A stretch of 64,000 nucleotides of DNA from Hypericibacter terrae (GTDB lineage: Bacteria > Pseudomonadota > Alphaproteobacteria > Dongiales > Dongiaceae): the NCBI RefSeq assembly GCF_008728855.1, contig NZ_CP042906.1:5733001-5797000 (forward strand), given 5' to 3'. Below, in pieces: positions 12,701-18,082 of this stretch (positions are counted from its first letter, which is position 1; every line of letters starts with the position of its first letter). The notes under the pieces were generated by a model. It was given only the letters and a program-made list of their open reading frames with translations. It was not told where the DNA came from and made no database searches. The translations under genes were made by a program, and so were the position numbers.

Positions 12701-13876
12701 GGAGCCGATGTCATCACCCTGGGCGCCGCTCAGGCCTCGGGCACGATCGATCTCGGCGCCGGGACCGATACGTTGAACCTGGCGAACGGCGGCAACACGC
12801 TCACCATCTCCAACGTCGAGACCATCAATGGCGGCACCGGCGCCGACATCATCACGCTGGGTGCCGCCCAGATGTCGGGCACGATCAGCCTCAGCAGCGG
12901 CGCCGACAGCGTCACGCTCTCCTCCGCCGGCAACAACAGCCTGACCTTCATCAGCACCCGGACCATCATCGGCGGCAGCCAGGACGACAACATCACGCTC
13001 GGCTCGACCTGGACGGCCGCGACGACGGTCAACGGCAATGCCGGCAACGACACGGTGACCCTCTTTGCCGCCAATCACACCGTCACATTGACCAACCTCA
13101 GCAATGTCGAGACGCTCAACGTCCAGGCCGGATTCGACTACTCATTGACCCTGGTCGACGGGAACGTCGCGGCGGGCCAGCAGATGGCGATCAATGCGTC
13201 CGGCCTGGGGGTGAACGATGTGCTGACGGTCAATGGCGCGGCCGAGCTCGACGGCAAGCTCGTCCTCACCGGCGGCAGCGGCAACGACAATCTCACCGGC
13301 GGCAGCGGCAACGATCTGCTGCGCGGCAATGGCGGCAACGATACCCTGACGGGCGGCGCTGGCGACGACACGATCGCAGCCGATTCGCTCGACAGCGCCA
13401 ATGGCGGGACCAACACGGCGGCCGCCAATGCGCTGCTCACGGCCGGTGCCGCCCATGGCGACATGCTGGTCTTCGCCTCGACCATCGACCTGACGAACGT
13501 GGCGCTGAACACGCGCTTCCAGAACTTCGAGACCGTCTCGATCGCGAACGCGGATTCCGGCGCTGCTGGCAACCAGACCCTGTCGCTCAACATCAACGAC
13601 GTGCTGGATCTGAGCGGGTCGGGGGCGACCACCGCCACGCCCGGCGGGGCCGGCTATAGCGCCCAGAAGGCGGTCCGGATCGAGGCCGACAGCACCGATA
13701 CCATCAATCTGGTCAATACCGGCGGCAGCGATCATTGGCTCACGGCGACGGGCGCCACCGGCGTGCCGGCCGGCTACACGCTCTTCGCCCATGTGACCTC
13801 GGGCGCCAGCCCCTCCGTCAATGAGGACGGCTATGTACTGGTGGCCGGCGACGGCAGCAACGTGGTCCATTCTTAG
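3788..13876 (+). CDS. Giant cadherin-like/RTX repeat protein, putative type I-secreted adhesin
   Basis: A 3362-residue protein, probably exported by a type I system and acting as a surface adhesin or matrix protein. Layout by residue: 1-197 unique acidic N-terminus without a Sec signal; ~198-286 first cadherin-like/VCBS-type unit (VNDAFTLTEDGSV...DFNGTDSYSYK); ~287-1723 fifteen 96-residue units with YTPNADFNG-SDSYSYTVTSGG cores; ~1800-1823 first RTX nonapeptides (GDDGNDTLEGG); ~1874-3077 twenty-six ~46-residue units (IDLGAG-DSLTLANG, TVSNTETITGGTGAD); ~3162-3195 second RTX Ca2+-binding block (GGSGNDLLRG type); and a C-terminal domain with NINDVLDLSG and a short hydrophobic end, resembling T1SS substrates. 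Composition is rich in Asp, Gly, Thr, Ser and Ala; no Cys was noticed. No ABC transporter, HlyD or TolC gene is nearby. The start is uncertain: ATG 3803 is possible and neither has a clear ribosome binding site. Confidence 0.88.
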   Translation: MLAIRMARLFSIDPLTAAAPIQMEWVRFDGIAPAEAAHAPHVITVDPPEPGQSIGIDVDVDTTLQFAFDLSDARVELVDNAIRVDLPNSGVITLFGERIEQSLANSQGNVEEILGSLSTPADGSPPPAQGHLFRHGPPDGGSIDPASTLHDTAIARPVLLNPLAGTSLSYRDIDGPPAPADLTSRHDVHAPGDPLVGVNDAFTLTEDGSVSVGAPGVLGNDTGSSSLGAAATLLSGPAHGLLTLNSDGSFTYTPDADFNGTDSYSYKLTGGGKTDTATVSLTVGAVADIAADSVTTPEETAVTSTVLANDSFENAAHRLTSFTQGGHGTVTRDDNGTVLDLSDDKLVYTPNTDFHGSDSYSYTVTSGSVTETATVSVTVTGVADIAPDIATTHEDTAVTTAVLANDTFEDPSRRLTSFTQGSHGTVTRDSNGTPLDLTDDKLVYTPNPDFNGSDSYSYTVTSGGATESATVSVWVNATDNIVIDSATTNEDTAVTTDVLANDLFVDPARQLTQFTQAAHGTVARDDNGTPLDLSDDKLTYTPDADFNGTDGYVYIVTSGGVTEAATVSVTVNPVADGAPDSATTAEDTAVTTAVLANDSFEDPTHQLTSFTQGAHGSVTRDNNGTPSNLADDRLTYTPNPDFNGSDSYSYTVTSGGLTETTTVSVTVNAVADIVADSATTNEDSAVTTAVLANDTFESAVRQLTSFTQAAHGTVTRDDNGSVADLTDDKLVYTPNADFNGSDSYSYTVTSGGVTETATVSVTVNAAADIAADSATTTEDSAVTMAVLANDGFEDPARQLTAFTQGAHGTVTRDDNGTAADLSDDKLVYTPNADFNGSDSYSYTVTSGGVTETTTASVTVNAAADIVADSATTNEDTAVATAVLANDSFEDPARQLTSFTQGGHGTVTRDDNGTAADLTDDKLTYTPNADFNGTDSYQYTVTSGGVTETATVSVAVNAVADIAADNATTNEDGAVTTAVMANDGFDDPARQLTSFTQATHGTVTRDTNGTTADLSDDKLTYTPNADFNGTDSYQYTVTSGGVTETATVSATVNAVADILADSATTNEDTAVTTAVLTNDTFEDPARQLTSFTQGANGTVTRDNNGTPLDLTDDKLVYTPNADFNGTDSYSYTVTSGGLTETATVSVMVNAVADIAADTVTTNEDSAVTTAVLANDTFEDPARQLTSFTQGANGAVTRNDNGTAADLTDDKLTYTPNADFNGSDSYQYTVTSGGVTETVTVSVTVNAVADIAADSATTNEDSAVATAVLANDSFEDPARQLSSFTQAAHGTVTRDDNGTAADLADDKLVYTPDADFNGADSYSYTVTSGGVTETATVSVTVNAVADIVADSATTNEDVAVTTAVLANDSFDDPARQLTAFTQAGHGTVTRDDNGTAADLTDDKLVYTPDADFNGADSYSYTVTSGGVTETATVSVTVNAVADIAADSATTNEDTSVTTAVLANDGFDDPARQLTSFTQAGHGTVTRDDNGTAADLTDDKLVYTPSADFNGADSYSYTVTSGGVTETATVSVTVNAAADIVADSATTNEDAAVTAAVLADDTFEDPARQLTSFTQGAHGTVTRDTNGTALDLSDDKLVYTPNADFNGSDSYQYIVTSGGVTETATVSVTVNAVADIVADSATTGVDTAVTTAVLANDSFEDPARQLTSFTQAAHGTVTRDDNGTALDLTDDKLTYTPDAGFIGSDSYSYTVTSSGLTETTTVSVSVLGSLFTDGDDALDFSGIAAGTYAPGSQYDALDGNDSVVLPADGTAAAQAGYDPSQDFHAGLGNDAVVGGALDDLIFGDDGNDTLEGGSGNNLLDGGSGEDVADYSGASGAVAINAATGIATRSDGTDTLSGIEDIVGSAFGDAVSGYGSGVVDLGGGADSLALANGGGTVTVSNTETVTGGTGADTVTLGAAQTAGTIDLGAGTDSLTLANGANTLTVSNTETIGGGTGADAITLGAAQAAGTIDLGAGADSLTLANGGNTLTVSNAETVTGGTGADAITLGAAQASGAIDLGADADSLILANGSNTLTVSNTETITGGTGADAVTLGAAQAVGTIDLGAGSDSLILANGSNILTVSNTETITGGTGADAITLGAAQAAGTIDLGAGADSLTLSSAGANMLTVSNTETITGGTAADTITLGAAQAAGTINLGAGTDSLTLANGSNTLTVTGTETITGGTGADAITLGAVQASGTIDLGGGSDSLTLVNGSNTLTVSNTETITGGTGADVITLGAAQASGTINLSTGADSLTLADGANTLTVTGTETITGGTGADTITLGAPQTSGTIDLAGGSDNLTLANGGNTLTISNTETVTGGTGADILTLGTFLVGGIIDLGTGSDSLALSSAGANSITVSNTETITGGTAADTITLGAAQASGTIDLGAGSDSLTLANGGNTLTVTNSETVTGGTGADVITLGGAQTSGTIDLGAGSDTLVLSSAGANTLTVSNTETITGGTSADTITLGAAQASGTINLGAGTDSLTLANGGNTLTVTGTETITGGTGSDAVTLGAVQASGTIDLGAGSDSLTLANGSNTLTVSNAETIAGGTGADVITLGAAQASGSIDLGAGTDSLTLADGGNTLTVSNTETITGGIDADIVTLGAAQASGTIDLGAGSDSLTLANGGNTLTVSNTETITGGTGADVVTLATILTAALVDLGGGSDSLTLSSAGANSATISNTETITGGTAADTITLGAAQASGTINLGAGTDSLTLANGSNTLTVSNSETITGGTGADAITLGVAQTSGTIDLGGGADSLVLSTAGNNTLTVSNVETIGVSSATARTDTITLGAAQASGTIDLGAGSDSLILANGGNTLTVSNTETVTGGTGADIITLGAAQASGAIDLGAGTDSLTLANGGNTLTVSNSETITGGTGADIITLGAAQASGSIDLGAGADSLTLANGGNTLTVSNTETVTGGTGADIITLGAAQSSGTINLGAGTDSLTLANGGNTLTVTATETITGGTGADVITLGAAQASGTIDLGAGTDTLNLANGGNTLTISNVETINGGTGADIITLGAAQMSGTISLSSGADSVTLSSAGNNSLTFISTRTIIGGSQDDNITLGSTWTAATTVNGNAGNDTVTLFAANHTVTLTNLSNVETLNVQAGFDYSLTLVDGNVAAGQQMAINASGLGVNDVLTVNGAAELDGKLVLTGGSGNDNLTGGSGNDLLRGNGGNDTLTGGAGDDTIAADSLDSANGGTNTAAANALLTAGAAHGDMLVFASTIDLTNVALNTRFQNFETVSIANADSGAAGNQTLSLNINDVLDLSGSGATTATPGGAGYSAQKAVRIEADSTDTINLVNTGGSDHWLTATGATGVPAGYTLFAHVTSGASPSVNEDGYVLVAGDGSNVVHS
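4646..8956 (+). repeat. Tandem array of 15 units of 288 bp (96 residues) in the giant adhesin
   Basis: Fifteen consecutive units of exactly 288 bp, judged from the recurrence of the same motif boundary every 288 bases from 4821 to 8853. Each encodes a cadherin-like/bacterial Ig-type domain: ADIAADSATTNEDTAVTTAV, LANDSFEDPARQLTSFTQ, AHGTVTRDDNGT, DLTDDKLVYTPNADFNG, SDSYSYTVTSGGVTETATVS. A sixteenth, divergent copy precedes the array at about 4379-4645. The last unit is atypical (TTGVDTAV, AGFIGSDSYS). The lack of indels implies strong selection on domain length, recent homogenisation, or both. Confidence 0.9.
9185..9255 (+). repeat. First RTX nonapeptide block
   Basis: Codes for GDDGNDTLEGGSGNNLLDGG, two to three glycine/aspartate nonapeptides of the hemolysin-type calcium-binding class, between the two large repeat arrays of the adhesin. 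Such repeats form Ca2+-loaded parallel beta-rolls outside the cell. Confidence 0.75.
9407..13018 (+). repeat. Tandem array of 26 units of ~138 bp (~46 residues) in the giant adhesin
   Basis: Twenty-six units with consensus (T/S)IDLGAG-DSLTLANGGN, TLTVSNTETITGGTGAD and ITLGAAQASG. Most are 46 residues. Units 6, 11, 13 and 18 carry SSAGAN in place of ANG-N and are one residue longer; unit 20 has a further insertion (IGVSSATARTDT). Hydrophobic beta-strand patterns alternate with Gly/Asp turns, suggesting a repetitive beta-solenoid. Degenerate units occur at 10, 17 and 26, where the ITLGAAQ end is lost. Confidence 0.88.
10097..12040 (+). repeat. Higher-order duplication: two 972-bp blocks of seven 46-residue units
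   Basis: Units 6-12 (10097-11068) and 13-19 (11069-12040) match one-to-one. The long SSAGAN units are first and sixth in each block; TVTGTET with ITLGAVQASG is second; LADG is fourth; the degenerate end (ILTLGTFLVGG versus VVTLATILTAA) is fifth; NSET with AQTSG is seventh. Both blocks are 972 bp by coordinate count, so a seven-unit segment appears to have duplicated as a whole. Confidence 0.82.
13271..13372 (+). repeat. Second RTX nonapeptide block near the C-terminus
   Basis: Codes for four consecutive glycine/aspartate nonapeptide repeats (GGSGNDNLT, GGSGNDLLR, GNGGNDTLT, GGAGDD). This is the classical calcium-binding RTX position just ahead of the C-terminal secretion region. Confidence 0.85.
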
Positions 13877-13931
13877 GCGAGCAAGCGGACCGTCGGCGTT
13901 CCCATTGTCATGGCGGCGGGACTCCTCTTGA

Positions 13932-14399
13932 ATGCCGCGACCGATTCGGCAGGGGACCGCCTTGACCAGGAAGCAATGGAATCTCGAGAACATCCTCCCG
14001 CATGTCGCGACGCATCTGCCGCTGGCCGCCCTCTTCGGCATGGAGATCGTCGCCGCCGACCCCCGACATAGTCGCGTCCGTCTGGTCGGCAACGAGCATA
14101 TCAGGCGGCCCGGCGGGTCGATCGCCGGCCCCGTGCTCTTCGCCATGGCGGATGTCGCGACCTATGCGCTGACGCTGGCCCTCCGGCATGAGGAGACGGC
14201 GGTCACCTCCAGCCTGCTGATGAACTTCCTGCGGCCCGCCTTTGCGCCGCCGCTGATCGCCGAGGCGGTGCCGCTGCGCGCCGGCAAGAGCCTCCTCACC
14301 TACGACATCCGCATCTGGTCCGAGGCCGACGGTCCGGATCGGCTGATCGCCCAGGCGACCGCGACCTGGGTTGCAGCGCCGGGCACCGCGTGGTCCTGA
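13932..14399 (+). CDS. PaaI-family hot-dog thioesterase
   Basis: Small hot-dog-fold protein of 155 residues, predicted to hydrolyse acyl-CoA thioesters. The body shows the PaaI/YbgC-like pattern: HLPLAALFGMEIV, then RPGGSIAGPVLFAMADVATYA (the central helix and substrate region), then TSSLLMNFLRPA and a C-terminal beta strand ending ATATWVAA. It begins 55 bp after the adhesin stop and is followed by a dipeptidase gene; no pathway link is visible. The ATG at 13932 lacks a ribosome binding site, whereas an in-frame TTG at 13962 has AGGGGA seven bases upstream and could be the true start. Substrate is unknown. Confidence 0.82.
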   Translation: MPRPIRQGTALTRKQWNLENILPHVATHLPLAALFGMEIVAADPRHSRVRLVGNEHIRRPGGSIAGPVLFAMADVATYALTLALRHEETAVTSSLLMNFLRPAFAPPLIAEAVPLRAGKSLLTYDIRIWSEADGPDRLIAQATATWVAAPGTAWS

Positions 14400-14508
14400 G
14401 CGAGAGCGGCATTCCATCGAGGCACCTCGATTGAAAGCCGCGCCGGCGCTAGTCTTGTCGCCCGACGCCTCTCCCGGCACCCCTCATCGATTGCGAAGAA
14501 GCACCGTC

Positions 14509-15543
14509 ATGACCGCAGCCGCCGTCTCGATCGACACCGCCTCGTCCTGGAAGGTCTCGGATGCCGCGCGCCGGCTGCATCGAGACGCGCTGGTCTGGGA
14601 CAATCACGCGGGCTTCGGTCCCGACCCCTCGGTCGATCTCCAAATGCTGGAAACCTGGCGCGCCGCCGGGGTGGATTATCTCTCGATCGATGTCGGCTAT
14701 GACGTGCTGACCTGGCAGCAGGCGGTCAAGAACATCGCGGCCTTCATCACCTGGTTCGAGAAGCATCCCGACGGCTTCACGCTGGTCCGGCGCGCCGAGG
14801 ACATCCTGGCGGCCAAGCGCGACGGCAAGATGGCGATCGCCTTCGATCTCGAGGGCATGAACGCGCTCGACGGCGAGGCCTATATGGTCTCGTTCTTCTA
14901 TCGCCTCGGCGTGCGCCAGATGCTGTTCGCCTACAACCGCAACAATCTCGCGGGCGGCGGCTGCCATGACGAGGACCAGGGTCTGACCGATTTCGGCCGG
15001 CGCGTCATCGAGGAGATGAACCGGGTCGGGATGATGGTCGACTGCTCGCATACCGGCTATCGCACCACCATGGCGGTGCTCGAGGCGGCCTCGGCGCCGG
15101 TCATCTTCTCCCATTCCAATCCCAAGGCGCTGCGCCCGCATGGCCGCAATATCGTCGACGAGCAGATCCGCGCCTGCGCGCGCACCGGCGGTGTCGTCGG
15201 CATCAACGGCATCGGCCTGTTCCTGCCGGACCGCCGGGCGACGACAGAGACCATGGTCGATTGCCTCTGCTATGTCGCCGACCTGGTCGGGGTCGATCAT
15301 GTCGGCATCGGTCTCGATTACGCGCCGCCCATGGGCGCCGACGATCCGCTCAACGATCTGAGCGGCTTCAATCCCAGTTACTGGCCCGCCAGCGAAGGCT
15401 ATAGCGACCATCTCCATTCGGCGGCGCCCGCCCAGTTGCCGGAGATCACCGACCGCCTGCTCGGCCGCGGCTGGTCGGAACCCGATGTCCGCAAGCTGCT
15501 CGGCGGCAACTTCCTGCGGGTCGCACAGCAAGTCTGGAAATAA
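14509..15543 (+). CDS. Membrane-type dipeptidase, peptidase family M19
   Basis: Zinc-dependent dipeptidase of the renal dipeptidase family (344 residues), likely cytoplasmic because no signal peptide is seen. Conserved family blocks are visible: VWDNHAGFG near the N-terminus (the family usually has D-x-H there), AFDLEGMNALDG, AYNRNNLAGGG, GMMVDCSHTGYRTTM, VIFSHSNPKALRPHGRN, GGVVGINGIG, and DHVGIGLDYAPP. The two HS motifs and the Glu of DLEG fit the binuclear zinc site. Family members cleave dipeptides, D-amino-acid peptides or related amides; the substrate cannot be assigned. ATG 14509 was chosen because the frame upstream encodes sequence overlapping the thioesterase gene. Confidence 0.9.
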   Translation: MTAAAVSIDTASSWKVSDAARRLHRDALVWDNHAGFGPDPSVDLQMLETWRAAGVDYLSIDVGYDVLTWQQAVKNIAAFITWFEKHPDGFTLVRRAEDILAAKRDGKMAIAFDLEGMNALDGEAYMVSFFYRLGVRQMLFAYNRNNLAGGGCHDEDQGLTDFGRRVIEEMNRVGMMVDCSHTGYRTTMAVLEAASAPVIFSHSNPKALRPHGRNIVDEQIRACARTGGVVGINGIGLFLPDRRATTETMVDCLCYVADLVGVDHVGIGLDYAPPMGADDPLNDLSGFNPSYWPASEGYSDHLHSAAPAQLPEITDRLLGRGWSEPDVRKLLGGNFLRVAQQVWK

Positions 15544-15719
15544 CGGCGCGGCCGGCGAGCTGCCGAAGAATTTCGATTGCGACGAGATCGCGGCCTTCAC
15601 GGTCCCGGCGCTGCAAGGCGCCAGCCTGCTGTCGACGGCGCATCGCAACCCCCCAGCCCGTCGAGCGGCTCAAGCGCATCCTCTTCGGCAAGATCCTGCG
15701 CTGATCGTCGCGGGCGCCT

Positions 15720-16832
15720 TCAGCGCCCGCCACTGACGATGTCGCCGAACAGCGTCTTCTGATCATGCGGCGGGGCGCGCCAATATTGCGGCGGCGCCTC
15801 GACGCTGGCTCCGAGCTGGGCCGCCGCGTGCCAGGGCCAGCGCGGGTCATAGAGCATCGCGCGGGCCATCGCGACTATGTCGGCCTTGCCGCTGGCGACG
15901 ATCTCCTCGGCCTGCTGGAAATCGGTGATCAGCCCGACCGCGATGGTCGGGATGCCGGTCGCCTCTTTGATCGCCTGCGCGAAAGGCACCTGGTAGCCGG
16001 GGCCCAGGGTGATGCGCTGCGAGGGCGAGACGCCGCCGGACGAGGCGTCGACCCAGGCGACGCCGCGCTTCTTCAATTCCTTCGCGAACTCGATCGTCTG
16101 CGCGATGTCCCAGCCGCCCTCGATCCAGTCGGACGCCGAGACCCGGATGCCGACGGGCTTGTCCGCGGGGATAGCGGCGCGCACGGCGTCGAACACCTCG
16201 AGCGGGAAGCGCATGCGGTTCGCGAGCGAGCCGCCATACTCGTCGGTGCGCTTGTTGGCGATGGGCGAGAGGAACTCATGCATCAGATAGCCATGCGCGC
16301 CGTGAAGCTCGATCACATCGATGCCGAGTCGAATGGCCCGCCTGGCGGTCTCGACGAAGGCGTTGCGGATGCGGACCATGCCCGCCTTGTCGAGCGCCCG
16401 CGGCGGCGCCTCGCCCGGCTTCTGCTCCACGGCCGAAGGCGCAAAGGGCACCCAGCCGCCTTGGGACGGCGGAATCAACTGGCCGCCATCCCAGGGCAGA
16501 TGGCTCGACGCCTTGCGGCCGGCATGAGCGATCTGCATCGCGACGGGGATCTTCGAGTATTGGCGGATCGCCGCCATGACGGGCCGCAGCGCGGCCTCGG
16601 TCGCGTCGTCCCACAGCCCCAGGCATCCCGGCGTGATGCGACCCTCGGGCTCGACCGCGGTCGCCTCGATGCAGAGCAAGCCGGCGCCGGAGAGCGCCAT
16701 GTGGCCGAGATGAATCATGTGCCAGGCCGTCGCGCGGCCGTTATCGGCCGAGTACTGGCACATGGGCGAGATCACGATCCGGTTGCGAAGCGTCAGGCCC
16801 TGCAGGGTGATCGGCGAAAACAAAACGCTCAT
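15720..16832 (-). CDS. NADH:flavin oxidoreductase, old yellow enzyme (YqjM-like)
   Basis: FMN-dependent ene-reductase of the YqjM/OYE class (370 residues), which reduces activated C=C bonds with NAD(P)H. Motifs in order: LTLRNRIVISPMCQYSA at the N-terminus (the Cys is typical of the YqjM branch), MIHLGHMALSGAGL, MQIAHAGRKAS, the substrate-binding HGAHGYLMHEFLSP, NKRTDEYGGSLANR, GIRVSASDWIEGGW, and a phosphate-binding C-terminal part (IPTIAVGLI, KADIVAMARAMLYDPRW). Length fits the family. The gene is convergent with the dipeptidase, about 177 bp of apparently non-coding DNA apart, and seems monocistronic. Physiological substrate unknown. Confidence 0.93.
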   Translation of the reverse strand: MSVLFSPITLQGLTLRNRIVISPMCQYSADNGRATAWHMIHLGHMALSGAGLLCIEATAVEPEGRITPGCLGLWDDATEAALRPVMAAIRQYSKIPVAMQIAHAGRKASSHLPWDGGQLIPPSQGGWVPFAPSAVEQKPGEAPPRALDKAGMVRIRNAFVETARRAIRLGIDVIELHGAHGYLMHEFLSPIANKRTDEYGGSLANRMRFPLEVFDAVRAAIPADKPVGIRVSASDWIEGGWDIAQTIEFAKELKKRGVAWVDASSGGVSPSQRITLGPGYQVPFAQAIKEATGIPTIAVGLITDFQQAEEIVASGKADIVAMARAMLYDPRWPWHAAAQLGASVEAPPQYWRAPPHDQKTLFGDIVSGGR

Positions 16833-17357
16833 GATGATTTCCGACGGTGAAAGGGAATCGGTCCATGATAGGGGAGCGGGTTACGAAAATGAGTGCGGCC
16901 AATTCCCCCGAGAAGACGGTGTGCCGCTTTCATGATTGTCGCGATCGGAGGGTTCAACGAGGAAGATGTCCGGCTTGCCATGATCGCGCCACCGAGAGAT
17001 CGTCGCTCGTTTGTTCCATGGTCATCGCCGCCCTCGCTCGCCAATCCTCCCGCGGTCGTCCCCGCGAAAGCGGTGATCCGCGCCGATCGGATCGGCGAGG
17101 TCCCGACTTGGTGCCTGCCGTCGAGGGAGCCGCTACGGAGACACGTAGCTCTCTGATAGCATGTAGGTTTTCCGACAGACTACAGACCTTCGTATGTTCT
17201 TGCCCGTTCTCTGACGGTCACCGCAGCGCCGGCGCCGGTGCTGGTCGCGATCGTCTTCTGGGGCATCACCGGCTGGGTCGGCAGGCTCTGCGCGCTTGTC
17301 TCGTTCCTGCTCTATCTCGTCACCGACCGGCGAGCGCGGGCCGAGGCGCCGCGGCGC
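16833..17357. other. Long non-coding gap with a REP-like element and a possible gene remnant
   Basis: About 525 bp without a supported gene. It contains a degenerate REP-like palindrome at 17055-17074. From 17238 a frame with a GTG start encodes one hydrophobic segment (VAIVFWGITGWVG, LVSFLLYLVTDRR) before running antisense into the next gene. That stretch looks like a transmembrane helix, but it has no ribosome binding site or recognisable family, so it may be a relic or a coincidence. Confidence 0.4.
17055..17074. repeat. Degenerate REP-like palindrome
   Basis: Contains GTCGTCCCCGCGAAAGCGG, matching the CCCCGC-GAAA-GCGGGG element seen intact on both sides of the IS30 copy near 58 kb, but with one arm mismatched at its end (GCGGTG). 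Confidence 0.6.
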
Positions 17358-17966
17358 TCACGGCAGCTGCTTGTCGAGCTCGGCCAGATCCCGGATCGGC
17401 CGCGGCATCTGTCGTGCCAGCATGTTCCAGACCAGGACGCCGAGAAGAACCGTAGGAACGGCGGGCACGATCAGGCGGCCCCACCAGGGTTCTTCCGTGA
17501 GCACGAAGATCGATATGCCGAGGGTGGCGAGGACCAGGATCCCGATCAGCACCGGTCCCAGGACGGCCGAGAATTTCGACACGCCGCGCTCGACCCGGTC
17601 CTGGAGGCCCGCCGCCGCCATCTGGGCGGCGAAGGCCCGGACCGTCGCGGCATAATGGGCGCGGTGATCCCCGAGCGGCGTGAGGTCGAGCGGCTTGCCG
17701 GCGCCCTCCCGCCAGATCACCGTTTGAAAGATCTTGCTGTATTTGGTCTCTTCATAGCCGATCCGGATGCGCAGGATGTCTTTGGGCGTCAGCCGGATCT
17801 GGCCGCCCTTCTCGCCGATCAGGTCGAGCCGGCCCTCGCGGCAGCCGACCCATATATGATCGCCGGCAAAGCCTTCGCGCTTGAGCGCCCGCGTCGCGAT
17901 CGCGTGGAAGGCCGGTCCCGCGTCGCTCGCTGCCATGATGCCGCGCTTCCCTTGCTGCGATTTCAT
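17358..17966 (-). CDS. Hypothetical membrane protein with two C-terminal helices
   Basis: Protein of about 202 residues with a soluble N-terminal part and two hydrophobic C-terminal segments (VLGPVLIGILVLATLGISIFV and LIVPAVPTVLLGVLVWNML), suggesting a helical hairpin anchor with the N-terminal domain in the cytoplasm. The soluble part reads like a small beta-rich domain (HIWVGCREGRLDLIGEKGG, IRLTPKDILRIRIGYEE) of a kind seen in lipid- or ligand-binding PH-like folds; that is a guess. I do not recognise the family. Starts at 18011, 17966 and 17936 are possible; 17966 has AGG six bases upstream and 17936 has AAGGGA at longer spacing. It is divergent from the SDR gene. Confidence 0.6.
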   Translation of the reverse strand: MKSQQGKRGIMAASDAGPAFHAIATRALKREGFAGDHIWVGCREGRLDLIGEKGGQIRLTPKDILRIRIGYEETKYSKIFQTVIWREGAGKPLDLTPLGDHRAHYAATVRAFAAQMAAAGLQDRVERGVSKFSAVLGPVLIGILVLATLGISIFVLTEEPWWGRLIVPAVPTVLLGVLVWNMLARQMPRPIRDLAELDKQLP

Positions 17967-18082
17967 CCGACCTGGCCATCGAGTATAGCGGGAGAGTGCC
18001 TTAGTCTGCACCGCCTATCCCGCAGGCGACCTGCTGCTCTCGGCGCGGGCGAGCTCCACAAACGGAAAGGGAGCCCTTTCGA

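Noticed and set aside
4646-13018. Direct repeats that might be read as a CRISPR or satellite array
   Set aside because: The periods (288 and 138 bp) are multiples of three, the repeats are coding throughout and there are no conserved repeat/variable spacer alternations. They are protein repeats.
3677-13078. 3133-codon minus-strand open frame across the adhesin gene
   Set aside because: It is exactly antisense in codon register, and its translation is an arginine-rich mirror of the sense repeats with no known domain. It is open because sense TTA, CTA and TCA codons are absent. Not annotated as a gene.
15544-15719. Possible small gene between the dipeptidase and the OYE gene
   Set aside because: Short frames exist on the plus strand, but none has a ribosome binding site or recognisable content. 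Treated as non-coding convergent spacer.
16847-17455. Open frame of 202 codons in the gap before the hypothetical membrane protein
   Set aside because: No family resemblance, composition rich in Arg and Ser as in shadows, and overlap with the 3' end of the next gene on the other strand.
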